A DNA stretch of 64,000 bases from Nannocystis pusilla (GCF_020073745.1 NZ_JAIRAU010000028.1:453188-517187), one strand, 5' to 3'; positions 56,001 to 64,000 are shown, numbered from the stretch's first letter. Notes: generated from the sequence alone by a model not told the origin. Made by a program: numbers and translations.

Positions 56001-56279
56001 GCGCTGGCGCAGGTCGAGGCCTACGCCGAGTCGAACAACCTCCACTGGCTGCGCCTCGTGCTGGCCGAGCCGGGGCTGCGGCTGCAGGCCGGGCTCGGGC
56101 GGACCACCGGGCGCGGGTTCCTCTCGCTGTGCGAGACCGGCGCCGACCGCCGCTGCGCGATCGTCTGGCTCGGCCCCGCGCTGCCCGGGCGGACCGTCGT
56201 GGCGAGCAAGATCCGCGCCGTCGGCCCCGCGCTGTGGCGGCGCAACCGGACCCTCCTCGTCGACGGGGAGGAGCGGTGA
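53085..56279 (+). CDS. PgsC/CapC-like polyglutamate-type membrane protein with large C-terminal domain
   Basis: The 1,064-aa protein starts at ATG 53085, with GGGGAGG 7 bases upstream. Residues 15-370 hold about ten membrane helices and read as two PgsC/CapC units: ETFGWVFVGLVVPGYLASVL in the first and RFGWDFGGILVPALLGLLW in the second. CapC/PgsC forms the membrane part of poly-gamma-glutamate synthesis and export. The remaining 690 residues are soluble, Ala/Pro-rich and unfamiliar. Repeat copies near 54446, 55230, 55537 and 55857-55885 encode HHVSYAI, GTGPSK, PPVLSDML and VRTAMSKGTAK. The stop overlaps the next start (TGATG), so the genes are translationally coupled. No PgsB/CapB ligase is visible in the window. 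Confidence 0.78.
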   Translation: MTPFEVLPHGGLDQSILIPVLVGVYVALFFTETFGWVFVGLVVPGYLASVLALQPTTAAVIVLEAIVTYLLARGLAYALAPTGVWAPFFGRDRFFVIVLASVLVRQHDQLWILPALSAWLEVQLGTELPPVREFYSIGLVLVPLTANMLWKPGLVRGLGPLAVVVGLTYAILELVLLPLTNLSLSSFELLYEDSAIDFLGHARAYVLLLTTATLAARFNLRFGWDFGGILVPALLGLLWFTPLEMSVTLAEACILWGITKLLLRYSPLRRYNLEGPRKLAVVFSLSVALKWLLSLVVSVTFPGVRARELFGFGYLLSTLLAIRMLPKKATRRVLLPTISTAFAGWLIGSALGLGLDVAAPVPTPVPAFNPRNTSDRLLRSEAGALALAHVRAELAPPRLEAPPAAALIAHAEAWSALAAWIAAPTDDAAATARDAAARADLGIHAMSAPTGLFHHVSYAISPIERGVVHTSWPSALVVPGASGPAIVVPRPAAEAPAAEAAGPLCAALSCRLVLVAGRDQVPGVIDTTFSAALARLAPEGAVELRADFDAPPGQPLVHLEPGAPLGMAALQSSAPRGGAVLPAMAAAEGAPPLPLGPAWGEGRRAVVRMHPETMRASLLRDAPEIRTAPALMPWLAEQVRAWSERPDSGLAAPSVAELTFLERHVAEPLIHGFTEDRALAARFARLVDAEVWQLRDCGSRRPCRALVANGEILVLGTGPSKLVIEAIRVPEEAGTWRLAAELFSAASGRALLIAISRSGAGTSAFTPAQALHQALSSDEAGAPRTIVQIRGLGARPGAPADALAIGRPRAGVGELPPVLSDMLTMSGPLAFVPRWRLLEDAPELAALVGVRDALIAFSAAFTDDAAAILWFPPALRRVYAVGDPCLDLRRLSALDLVPTGRGCAAWVRDEAAMALGGAAPGVIDVRTAMSKGTAKEEPPARRPARASEAKEPEGRGKPGTVTATVAGTDFMTALAQVEAYAESNNLHWLRLVLAEPGLRLQAGLGRTTGRGFLSLCETGADRRCAIVWLGPALPGRTVVASKIRAVGPALWRRNRTLLVDGEER

Positions 56280-59119
56280 TGCTGCCCGCATCGGACACGC
56301 AGTGGCGCCGCGGCGCGACGCAGGCCAGCCGCCGCTTCGCCCTGCCGACCCTCGTGGCGATCCTCGCCGCCGTCCTGCTGGCCACCCGCGGGCCCGCGGC
56401 GGTCGAGGACGAGGCCGCCGACGACATGCTCACCGCCACCAGCGAGCGCATGATCGCCTACGTCCTGACCCCGGAGCACGGGCCGCGCTTCCGCCTGCCC
56501 GGCGGCCCCGAGCTGCTCCGCGTCAGCGCCCACCTGGTGCTGCCGAGCGGCCAGACCTACGTGGCCTCCCGCCGCTACGCGTTCGGCATCGAGGCGACCC
56601 TGCGCGCCCCCGACGGCGAGGTGCTGTGGCGGCGTCACCTGTCCGATCGGACCGATCAGACCAAGGCCGGCTACAGCGAGGGCGGCTGGATCTACGAGGC
56701 CGCGTTCGCCGCCGATCACCGCTACGAGCTGTCCGACAGCGCCGGCCTCGAGCTGGCGCTGCCGAGCTGCCCGCCGGGCTCGACGATCGAGCTGCGGCTG
56801 TCCGAAGAGACAGGCATCCTCGGCCCCGACGGCAACAAGATCGTCGTCCCCTTCAACAACCCGAGCGCGCTCGTCCGCGTCCACCGGCGCGTCGACCTCG
56901 GCCTCGCCGGCGAGAGCCTGCGCCGCAGCGCCACCCAGGCCGCGCTCGGCAAGGCCCGGCTGGCCGCCTCGACCTTCCTCCCGTGGCACGCGCTGCGCGA
57001 GGCCCACCGCGCCCACGCCGAGGCCGAGGCGTGGGAGCGCATGCCCGCCGAGGGCCGCGCCGGCGTCGACTACCGCGGCGAGAGCGTCTACGTCGCCGCC
57101 GGGCCGCCGCCCGCTCCCCCGCCGCCCGAGGCTCCGGCGCTGGCGATCGCGCCCGGTCAGTCGGCGCTCGTCCACCTGCTCGGACCCGGCGTCGCCACCG
57201 TGCGCACGCGCGGCACCGCGACTGTCTCGACGGACATGCCTCAAGAGATAGCCGTGCGCACGCGCTGGCTGGGCCCGTTCCCCGCCGGCCCCGAGCCGCC
57301 GCCCGCGGCCCCGCCGGTGTCGCTGCTGTCGATCCCGATCACCGACGCGTGGCAGGAGCAGGCCATCCCGCTGACCGCCGGCTGGACCACGCTCGAGCTG
57401 TCGACCGCCGTCGGCGCGGCCGACGTCCAGGTCGTCGCCACCGACGGCGCGCGCCACCCGACCGCCGACGAGGCCGGCTTCGAGACCGCGCGCGAGTCGA
57501 CCTTCGCCGCCCTGCGCCTGCCCGCCGAGACCGAGCGCTCCGGCTGCGCCGGCGCCCGCCTGACCCACCGCGCCGCCTGCACGCTGACGACCCCGCCCCC
57601 GCCCCCGAGCGCGCTCATCCCGGTCGACCTGCGGACCCTCCCGCTCTACCGGATCGGCCCCGACATCGCCCCGCTTGCGTTCAACCTGACCGGCCCGAAG
57701 GACATCTACACCCGCACCCTGCGCTTCGACGTGCGCTCGTTCGGCGCCGTCACGCCGGTCCGCCTCGGCCTCGAGTTCCTCGACGCCCGCGGCCAGGTGA
57801 TCGCCGGCGAGGAGCTGATGGCCGAGCCGCTCAACCTGTCGCAGTTCGAGCGGGTGCGCCAGCCGTCGTCGTTCTTCGCCGAGTCCGCCGGCGGCGGCGA
57901 CGAGGAGGACGGCCAGCCCCCGTCGCTGCTGCCGGCGCTCGGCCTGGCGCTGGCCGAGCGGCCCGTCAGCGAGCCGGTCGCCCTGCGCCTGATCGCCCCG
58001 CCCGAGGCCGTGCGCCTGCAGATCGCCGGCGACGCGTCCGCCCTGCTCGACGTCCGCACCGTGCTGCCGCCCCCGGCCGACGAGGTCGGCGGCTCGCCGT
58101 GGGTCTGGCCTTACGACCAGGTCGTCATCGACGACGAGCGCTGGCGCTACGCCCCGCGCCGGCGCGACCGGTGGTTCCCGCTGCGCGCCGAGGACCACGC
58201 GCTGCGCCGCGCCGCCGGCCAGGTGATGCCGCTGCAGGCCCAGATCCGCCGCGAGTACGAGCCGCCGCGGCCGACCACCGAGGGCCCGTGGGTGACCACC
58301 AAGCCGCGGGGCGGGGCCCAGCGCCTCGACATCCTCGAGCTCGTGCCGCCCTCGCGCCGCGCCGAGGTCATCGCCAGCTGGGGCCCCGGCGACGTCTCGG
58401 TGCTGCGCCCGAACACGCTCGAGCGCATCGACCTCCGCCACGGCTACGCCCGCCCGACCCGCATGCGCTACCACGCGATCGGCGGCGGCGTGCGGGCGCT
58501 CGGCCAGAACATCGACATGCAGATCAACGACACCGACAGCGACTGGCTGATCACCGCCCGCGCCGAGACCCGCCGGCTCAAGCGGCCCAAGGGCGGGCTC
58601 TTGTCCCTCATTTGGTCATCAGGACCCGAATCCGTGCGCATCATCGTCAACCGACCCACCCTCTCCGGCGCGCCGATCTACACCGCGCGCCAGATCTACC
58701 GCCTCGCCGACGGCCCGCTGACGGTCGACGTGCCCAAGCGCGCCGGCGCCGTCGAGGCCCTGCACGTCGTCGTCTACTGGCTCGAGGGCGCCCCGACCAC
58801 CGCGACCTCGCTCAAGATCGCGATCGACGGCGGCGCCCCCAAGCGCCACAGCGCCCGCGGCGTCAACATCTCGCAGGCCGAGCACTCGGTCGTGCTGATC
58901 CCCGACTCCTCCGCCGAGCTGCTGCGGACCGACCGCGACACCCCCGTCCGGGCCCAGCGGACCACCTTCACCATCCGCCTCGGCGACGACCTCGCGCCCG
59001 GGCGCCACAGCGTCACCTTCCACCGCGAGAGCGGCTCGCCCGTGTGGCTGCGGCTGTTCCGCGAGGCCCCGAAGAGCCGCAGCGCCGGCCGCGACCTCGA
59101 GCTCAGCCATGACGACTGA
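56279..59119 (+). CDS. Large exported protein of unknown function, coupled to the PgsC-like gene
   Basis: The 946-aa protein starts MLPASDTQWRRGATQASRRF at ATG 56279, one base into the upstream stop. A membrane segment (about 21-40, LPTLVAILAAVLLATRG) anchors or exports it. Beta-rich stretches follow, such as RVSAHLVLPSGQTYVASRRY, SIPITDAWQEQAIPLTAGWT and LLSLIWSSGPESVRIIVNRP, suggesting several Ig- or jelly-roll-like domains. There is no recognised catalytic motif. Pro/Ala linkers (PPPAPPPPEAP) separate the domains. 14-bp repeats near 56640, 56808, 57223-57250 and 58605 sit mostly in loops. The C-terminus overlaps the start of the following gene by 11 bp. It is probably part of the same envelope machine as the PgsC-like protein. 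Confidence 0.75.
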   Translation: MLPASDTQWRRGATQASRRFALPTLVAILAAVLLATRGPAAVEDEAADDMLTATSERMIAYVLTPEHGPRFRLPGGPELLRVSAHLVLPSGQTYVASRRYAFGIEATLRAPDGEVLWRRHLSDRTDQTKAGYSEGGWIYEAAFAADHRYELSDSAGLELALPSCPPGSTIELRLSEETGILGPDGNKIVVPFNNPSALVRVHRRVDLGLAGESLRRSATQAALGKARLAASTFLPWHALREAHRAHAEAEAWERMPAEGRAGVDYRGESVYVAAGPPPAPPPPEAPALAIAPGQSALVHLLGPGVATVRTRGTATVSTDMPQEIAVRTRWLGPFPAGPEPPPAAPPVSLLSIPITDAWQEQAIPLTAGWTTLELSTAVGAADVQVVATDGARHPTADEAGFETARESTFAALRLPAETERSGCAGARLTHRAACTLTTPPPPPSALIPVDLRTLPLYRIGPDIAPLAFNLTGPKDIYTRTLRFDVRSFGAVTPVRLGLEFLDARGQVIAGEELMAEPLNLSQFERVRQPSSFFAESAGGGDEEDGQPPSLLPALGLALAERPVSEPVALRLIAPPEAVRLQIAGDASALLDVRTVLPPPADEVGGSPWVWPYDQVVIDDERWRYAPRRRDRWFPLRAEDHALRRAAGQVMPLQAQIRREYEPPRPTTEGPWVTTKPRGGAQRLDILELVPPSRRAEVIASWGPGDVSVLRPNTLERIDLRHGYARPTRMRYHAIGGGVRALGQNIDMQINDTDSDWLITARAETRRLKRPKGGLLSLIWSSGPESVRIIVNRPTLSGAPIYTARQIYRLADGPLTVDVPKRAGAVEALHVVVYWLEGAPTTATSLKIAIDGGAPKRHSARGVNISQAEHSVVLIPDSSAELLRTDRDTPVRAQRTTFTIRLGDDLAPGRHSVTFHRESGSPVWLRLFREAPKSRSAGRDLELSHDD

Positions 59120-60308
59120 CCTCCGCACGTCATGTCCGTCCGGACATGCCCGATCGCTCACCCGGGCCCGCTGGGGCGCGCTGCTGCTGCTCGCCGTCGG
59201 CTGCCAGGGCCGCGCCTGCCGCTGCGGCGACCAGCAGGAGCGCGACACCGACGCGGGCCGCCCCGCCGTCGCGCGCTCGACCCAATCGGACCGATGGGAC
59301 ATGCCCCCATGGTCAGGTCCCGAAGACCAGCCCGCCTCCGCCGCGCTGACCAGCGAGCGCCCGCGGCCGCCCGCCGCGCCGCTCGACGCCTTCACCATGA
59401 TCGACCCGACCGAGCTCCGACACCGGCTGTGGACCGAGCCGCCGCCGCCCTTCTACATCCCGCCGACGCCCGAGCGGGTGGCCGCCTTCGAGGCGCTGAT
59501 GCGCGGCCTGCTGGCCACGCCCACGCCCGAGCCCGAGGCCCTCGGCGACCTCGCGTGGGCCGCCGGCTACGAGGTGCACGCCTGGTACGTCTCCGGCCAG
59601 CGCCTGCTCGCCCTCGTCGAGCCGCGGACCCACCAGACCGGCGGCGGCGCCTACCTCGTGCGCGTCGAGGCCGACGCGACCGCCGCTCGCCCGGTCATCC
59701 TCCAGGCCCCGCACGCCTTCCACGACCTCGGCACCGAGCGGATCGCCCTCGCCCTGGCCCTGCGCGGCAGCGGCTGGCCGCGCGCCCTGTTCGTCAACAC
59801 CGTCCACCGCTACCTCGACACCGACGGCGAACGCCGCGAGCGCGACGCCGCCCCGGCCGACCCCTGTCACAACCCCGATCATCTGTTCTCGGTCGCCACC
59901 GCCGCCGCGCTCGACGTCCTGCCGCGCGCCGAGGTCGTGCAGATCCACGGCTTCAGCGAGGACGACGACCCGCTCGGCCCCGCCGCGGTCGTCAGCGCCG
60001 GCGACCGCGTCGCCGCCACCGCGCGCACCCGCGAGGTCGCCGACCGCCTGCGCGGCGCTCTCGGCATCGACGTCGCCCTGTTCCCCGAGGACCGCACCCG
60101 CCTCGGCGCCACCAGCAACGCCCAGGGCCGGCTGGTCCGCGCCCGCGGCGGCGCGGCCCGCTTCGTCCACCTCGAGCTGTCGCACGAGCTGCGCCGGCGG
60201 ATCCAGCGCGACGCCCGGGCCCTCGCCAGCCTGGCCGACGCGCTCCGCCCCGACCTCCGCGACCCCGAGGAGTCGCTGTCGCTCACCCCACCCGCTCGCC
60301 CGCTCTGA
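59109..60308 (+). CDS. Lipoprotein, possible zinc-dependent polyglutamate hydrolase-like enzyme
   Basis: The 399-aa protein starts at ATG 59109, inside the preceding gene. The leader ends in LLLLAVGCQG (lipobox Cys). After a disordered part, the folded region has LQAPHAFHDLGTERIALALA, FVNTVHRYLDTDGE, CHNPDHLFSVATAAALD, VVQIHGFSEDDDPLG and FVHLELSHELRRRI. The ordered His/Glu blocks and the closing ExSxxLR are reminiscent of gamma-PGA hydrolase and N-formylglutamate amidohydrolase families; this is a tentative resemblance. Hydrolysis or release of a glutamate polymer would fit the PgsC-like neighbour. Repeat copies at 59129-59156 encode part of the leader region (TSCPSGHARSLTR) and at 59298-59326 the linker. 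Confidence 0.7.
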   Translation: MTTDLRTSCPSGHARSLTRARWGALLLLAVGCQGRACRCGDQQERDTDAGRPAVARSTQSDRWDMPPWSGPEDQPASAALTSERPRPPAAPLDAFTMIDPTELRHRLWTEPPPPFYIPPTPERVAAFEALMRGLLATPTPEPEALGDLAWAAGYEVHAWYVSGQRLLALVEPRTHQTGGGAYLVRVEADATAARPVILQAPHAFHDLGTERIALALALRGSGWPRALFVNTVHRYLDTDGERRERDAAPADPCHNPDHLFSVATAAALDVLPRAEVVQIHGFSEDDDPLGPAAVVSAGDRVAATARTREVADRLRGALGIDVALFPEDRTRLGATSNAQGRLVRARGGAARFVHLELSHELRRRIQRDARALASLADALRPDLRDPEESLSLTPPARPL

Positions 60309-61307
60309 CCTGTCCTCCAAGACATTTCCCTTCGGACATTTCTCCAATCGATACGCCCGCCCGTCCGCTCACCTGCCAGCGCGCGTTGCCGACATTCTCC
60401 TCCGCACGTCCGCCCGTCCCAGTCGTCGCCTCGAACCTCTGCCTGCGCGCCGCCGCCCCAATTCCCTCCACACATTCGCCGCCCGCCCGCTCCGACCTGC
60501 CCCTCGCCTCCAACCTCTCCCCGCCCCGCGCCCCCTCCGCCCATTTGCCCCCCGCCCGCTCCGACCTGCCCCTCGCTTCGAACCTCTGCCCGCCCCGCGC
60601 CCCCTCCGCACATTCGCCTCCCGCTTCGAACCTCTGCCCGCCCCGCGCCCCCTCCGCACATTTGCCGCCCGCCCGCTCCGACCTGCCCCTCGTTTCGAAC
60701 CTCTGCCTGCCCCGCGCCTCCTCCGCACATTCACCCGTCCGCCCGCTCTAACCTGTCCTTCGCGTCGAACCTGTGCCCGCGACCCCGACCGGGCCTTCAC
60801 TTCCAGCTCCCCGGCGTTCCCCGCCTCCGCACATTCGCTCGCCAACTTCGACCCGTCCCTCGCTCGCACATCGGCTGCGCACCGCCCCGCACAATCCGCG
60901 CGCCGCCCGCCCCCACGATTCCCCGCCCAAAATTCCCGTGCGCCCCTGACCTGTCCGTCCCGACATTCGCCCAACCCCGCGCGCCGCCAGATCTCCCTGC
61001 GTCCGCCCCTCTGGCCATTCGTCCGTCCGCGCCGACCTGATTCTCACGACATTCGTTCATCCCCGCGCGCGCCGGTTCTCCCGTCGACACCGCCCCCGGC
61101 TCGCCATGACACGTCCTTTACGACATTGCCCTCCGGCCATCCACCCTCCATTCGTCCCGCTCCGCGTCCTCCGCGCGCCCTGACCTTTCCTCCCCGCCAT
61201 CACCCTCCGATCGCTCGCTCGCCCGCCCGCGCGCACCTGTCCCTCCCGCCATCTTCGCATTCGCCCCTCCGTGTCGCTCTGGGCCCCTCCCCTCCAGGAG
61301 CACCGCC
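60308..61307. repeat. 1-kb pyrimidine-rich region of decayed 14-bp repeats with a 69-bp tandem repeat
   Basis: No gene is seen here. It opens with perfect 14-bp phasing: ACCTGTCCTCCAAG (60308), ACATTTCCCTTCGG, ACATTTCTCCAATC. Later pairs keep the step, e.g. ACCTGTCCGTCCCG/ACATTCGCCCAACC and ACACGTCCTTTACG/ACATTGCCCTCCGG. The plus strand is almost all C and T with few G. In the middle, 69-bp units start at 60487, 60556 and 60673, with a 48-bp shortened unit at 60625. A leftward frame through it gives a 23-residue repeat (MCGGGAGRAEVRS...), which I take as non-coding. The gap lies between two genes of one operon-like series. Confidence 0.8.
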
Positions 61308-64000
61308 GTGTCCACCCGCCTCCACATCGCCTTGTGGCTCCTCGCCGCCGTCGCGCTCGTCCCTCACGGCGCCAGCGCCCGCCCGGGCCGCGCCGCCGCG
61401 CCGCTCGCCGATCCGGACCTGCGCTCCGCCGTCGACTGGCGCCCGGTCGAGGTCGTGCCGGTGGCGCTGCCCGCGGGCTCCGCCCCGTGGCCCGCGGGCC
61501 CCGCCCCGTGGACCGCGACGCCCGGTCCCGGGACCGAGCCGGTGCACAGCGCCGTGGTCGGGCCCGAGGCCGGCGCGGTGGTCAAGATCCCCGCCCTCGC
61601 GCCGCTGCAGGTCCGCGCCGAGCCGGCCCGCGGCGGCGGGCGAGCGGCCCCGCTGCGCTTCTGGCGCCGCTCGGGCGGCCCCGACCGGGGCCGCGCGGCC
61701 GTGCTCGAGCCGGCGATCGAGGTGTCCCCGGGGACATGGCTTTTAGAACACCCACCCGGCGCCCCCGGCGACTGGCTGATCAGCGCCCCCGAGCCGACGC
61801 GGATCACCGCCCTGGCCCCGGCCCCGCGCGCCGGCGAGCTGATCTGGGAGCACGTCGCCGGCGCCGTGCTCGAGTGGATCGACCGCGGCGGCGACCCCCC
61901 GCCGCTGCCCGACCGGCCCGACTTCGCGGCCCTGCGGCGCGAGCTGCTGGCCGACGCCGCCGTCGCCGCCGCCTTCCGCAAATCTGACCCCGAGGACATG
62001 TCCTTGCAGAAAGCCGTGCAGGCGTGGCGCGCCGCCGCCGCGGTCCAGCGGATCTCCGCCCTGCGCCCGCCCGGTCGCCCGGCCTTCGCGCTGGCGACCA
62101 GCCAGCACCCGCTGCCCGGCACCTCCGCGGTCGACGTCGACGGCCGCACGTTCCAGCGCAGCCCCGGCGGCCGCGGCTGGGACCTCGAGCTGACCGGCCC
62201 GGGCGTGGCGTGGATCTCCGCCAGGCTCCTGGGACAGGACCCGAAGGCCAGGATCTCCGTCAGCGCCGCCGGCCGCCGGCTCGCCCGCGAGCGCCTCGCC
62301 CCCGAGGTCGTGTGCCAGCCCGACGCCCTCGAGTGCCGCCAGGGCGGCCCCGAGCGCGACCTCGCCGTCCCGCTCGCGCCCGGCCGGCACACCTACCGCC
62401 TGCACGTCGACGGCGACGCCGCGCTGCTGCAGGTCCGCGCCGGCCGCTCGCTCGAGCGCGTCGCCACCGCCCTCCGCCGCGAGGGCGCCGACGACCTGAT
62501 CCGCCAGGGTCACCGCGCCCTGGCCCGCTCCCGCTCCCCGCGGGCCCCGCTGGTCGACGCCCTGCTCGCGCTCGTCGACGGCCGCCCGCTGCCGGCCCTG
62601 CGCCGCCCCAAGGCGCCCGCGCTGGCGCTCACCCACGACTGGCTGCAGGCGCAGCAGGACGGCCTCCCGCTCGCTCGCCGGCGCGACCTCGCCTGGTCCC
62701 TGGCCCGCACCGCCGACGCCGTCGCCGACCGCGACCTCGCCGCCCGCGGCCGCGCCGCCGGCATCGAGCTGCTCGAAGGGACAGACGACGTCGGCCTCGC
62801 CCGCCGCCTGCTCGGCCCGCGCCCGACCGAGGCGCCCGCGCGGGCGCTCGCCGCCGTCGCGCGCCTGATCGACGGCCCGGCGCTGCCGCTCGGCAGCCCG
62901 GCGCTGGCCCTGCTCGAGCGCGCCCGCCGGCTCGCCCCCTACGACTCCGAGCTGCGCGAGGCCTACCGCGACCACTGGACGGCGACCCGCTGGTCGGCGC
63001 TGCTGCCGAGCGACGAGGGCCCGGCGCCGCTGGTGTGGATCGAGCGCCTGCCCGTCGACCCGCTGCGCGCGCCGACCAGCGCGTCGCTGTGGGCCTGGCC
63101 GAACGGACATGTGCAAACGGTCATGGCCCCGACGCTCGCCGAGGCCCCGGGGCGCCCCGCCCTCCTCCGCCTGTACACCCGCACCGACGCCTCCCTCACC
63201 GTCAGCGTCGACGACAGCCGCTGGCGCACCCTGCCGCTGGCGCAGCTCGAGCTGCTCGAGCTGGCCCTGCCGCCCGGGCAGCACGCGCTCGCCGTCGCCG
63301 GCCCGGCCGGCGGCGAGGTGTGGTCGTCGCTGCCGCCCGCGCCCGTGCGCGCCCCCGACGCCCGCCTGCTGCGCCTGTGGCAGGCCGACCCCGACCACGC
63401 GGCCCGCTTCATCCTCCCCGGCGAGCCGGCGTTCGCCCGCGTCGACATCCGCGCCCTCGACGCCGACACGCCGACCCGCATCGACCTGACCCTCAGGACA
63501 GACACCGGCCTGCGCCGACAATTCAGCGTCGAGCTGCGCCCCGCCGACAGCACCGCCGTCCCCCTCGGCGACAGCCCGCGCGTCGGCCCGCCGACCAGCG
63601 TGCTCGTCCCCCTCGACCTCCGCGCCAACAACCTCGAGGTCCGCGTCGCCGCCGGCGGCCCCCGCGTCGCCGTGTCCGCCGCCGTGCGCGCCCCCGGCCA
63701 GCGCGACGGCCTGCCCGGGCAGACCGGCCCGACGGTCGCCACGACCGGCACCGAAGGACATGCCCAATCGGACAGTTCCGAAGAGACAGGTCCTGAAGGA
63801 CATGCCCTCACGACCACGTCTCCGCCCGCTCCCGCGCTCGCCGCCGGCCCCCGAGGACCTGACCCTTCGAGCATGTCCGGCGTCCCGGTCTCCAGGGCGC
63901 CCGCCGGCCCATCCACCAGGCACGGCCCCCATGACGACTCCCCGACGGCAGCGCTCGCGCGGACCAGCCGCGACCTGCTCGCCCGCCCCGACGACCCCGA
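61308..64000 (+). CDS. Large exported protein of unknown function (C-terminus beyond window)
   Basis: The reading frame opens at GTG 61308, with CAGGAG 7 bases upstream, and stays open to the window end, so about 897 residues are visible. The leader STRLHIALWLLAAVALVPHG with an AxA site (ASA-RP) gives export. The mature part is Pro/Ala/Arg-rich with beta-strand stretches (WLISAPEPTRITALAPAPRA, SASLWAWPNGHVQTVMAP) and helical, TPR-like stretches (RRDLAWSLARTADAVADRDL). No domain is recognised. From about residue 816 it is disordered: four contiguous 14-bp repeats at 63756-63811, in minus orientation, encode EGHAQSDSSEETGPEGHAL. Style and size resemble the 56279-59119 protein, so it likely belongs to the same system. 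Confidence 0.8.
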   Translation, partial: MSTRLHIALWLLAAVALVPHGASARPGRAAAPLADPDLRSAVDWRPVEVVPVALPAGSAPWPAGPAPWTATPGPGTEPVHSAVVGPEAGAVVKIPALAPLQVRAEPARGGGRAAPLRFWRRSGGPDRGRAAVLEPAIEVSPGTWLLEHPPGAPGDWLISAPEPTRITALAPAPRAGELIWEHVAGAVLEWIDRGGDPPPLPDRPDFAALRRELLADAAVAAAFRKSDPEDMSLQKAVQAWRAAAAVQRISALRPPGRPAFALATSQHPLPGTSAVDVDGRTFQRSPGGRGWDLELTGPGVAWISARLLGQDPKARISVSAAGRRLARERLAPEVVCQPDALECRQGGPERDLAVPLAPGRHTYRLHVDGDAALLQVRAGRSLERVATALRREGADDLIRQGHRALARSRSPRAPLVDALLALVDGRPLPALRRPKAPALALTHDWLQAQQDGLPLARRRDLAWSLARTADAVADRDLAARGRAAGIELLEGTDDVGLARRLLGPRPTEAPARALAAVARLIDGPALPLGSPALALLERARRLAPYDSELREAYRDHWTATRWSALLPSDEGPAPLVWIERLPVDPLRAPTSASLWAWPNGHVQTVMAPTLAEAPGRPALLRLYTRTDASLTVSVDDSRWRTLPLAQLELLELALPPGQHALAVAGPAGGEVWSSLPPAPVRAPDARLLRLWQADPDHAARFILPGEPAFARVDIRALDADTPTRIDLTLRTDTGLRRQFSVELRPADSTAVPLGDSPRVGPPTSVLVPLDLRANNLEVRVAAGGPRVAVSAAVRAPGQRDGLPGQTGPTVATTGTEGHAQSDSSEETGPEGHALTTTSPPAPALAAGPRGPDPSSMSGVPVSRAPAGPSTRHGPHDDSPTAALARTSRDLLARPDDP
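63756..63811. repeat. Four 14-bp repeats, minus orientation, in a disordered tail coding region
   Basis: GGACATGCCCAATC, GGACAGTTCCGAAG, AGACAGGTCCTGAA and GGACATGCCCTCAC start at 63756, 63770, 63784 and 63798. The CCGAAG and CTGAAGG sections show that these copies run opposite to most others. Confidence 0.85.

Noticed and set aside
59879..60730. Minus-strand frame with a 23-residue repeat (MCGGGAGRAEVRSEGQVG type)
   Set aside because: It runs through the 69-bp tandem repeat and antisense to the hydrolase-like gene. The periodic peptide follows from 69 = 3 x 23, and there is no ribosome site or codon bias.

Overview
The window is very GC-rich, almost entirely coding DNA with a strong bias for G or C at third codon positions. 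It looks like a chromosomal segment of a myxobacterium (Myxococcota), most likely near the Nannocystis/Plesiocystis group. This is inferred from content: a DUF2330 protein with an ACGGFFC start and a C-terminal membrane/arginine tail, a TIGR04551-like outer-membrane protein, many lipoproteins with Ser/Thr/Gly-rich linkers, a PilZ protein beside Ser/Thr kinase and PP2C genes, a sedolisin, a PLL-type propeller and a terpene synthase. I see no rRNA, tRNA, insertion sequence, CRISPR array or clear prophage.

Layout. 1-8.3 kb: edge-truncated PD-(D/E)XK-like protein, rhodanese-MoeB, NagZ, an outer-membrane barrel, RadA and a lipoprotein. 8.4-16 kb: carotenoid oxygenase, RecA with an SOS-type promoter, an unknown conserved protein, a 5'-nucleotidase lipoprotein and CinA. 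16.1-21.7 kb: signalling cluster of PP2C phosphatase, PilZ protein and a 1,459-aa membrane Ser/Thr kinase. 22-32.4 kb: amidohydrolase, small coiled-coil protein, two lipoproteins, PcrA/UvrD helicase next to a tail-tube-like protein, an orphan histidine kinase and a terpene synthase. 32.5-37.9 kb: MMPL-type exporter plus LolA-like protein, the DUF2330 protein and a small membrane protein. 38-45.6 kb: a six-repeat zinc-ribbon protein, an unknown membrane protein, an alpha/beta-hydrolase lipoprotein, a MarR/VOC operon with a palindromic operator, and a PLL-like propeller. 45.7-53 kb: GT-C glycosyltransferase, propeller lipoprotein, dienelactone-hydrolase-like protein and sedolisin lipoprotein. 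53.1-64 kb: an overlapping operon starting with a PgsC/CapC-like membrane protein, followed by large exported proteins of unknown function; the last runs off the right edge.

The most unusual feature is not a gene. A degenerate 14-bp sequence, roughly ACATGTCCCTTCGG (also ACAGGTCC or ACCTGTCC forms), occurs at more than 50 loci on both strands. Where several copies lie together they keep a 14-bp step: six units at 9896-9979, six at 21725-21808, seven at 39987-40084. Because GGACATGTCC is self-complementary, neighbouring copies form short ATGTCC/GGACAT hairpins. Copies lie in intergenic regions and also inside genes. There they use codons that are otherwise rare here (ACA, CTT, AGG, GAA, CAT), encode part of a signal peptide, fill linkers, or supply start codons in register. 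A nearly 1-kb pyrimidine-rich region at 60308-61307 looks like a decayed and locally amplified array of the same family. Whether this family has been described cannot be settled from the sequence alone.

The second candidate system is the 53-64 kb operon, which may make, anchor or release a poly-gamma-glutamate-like surface polymer through a very unusual protein set.
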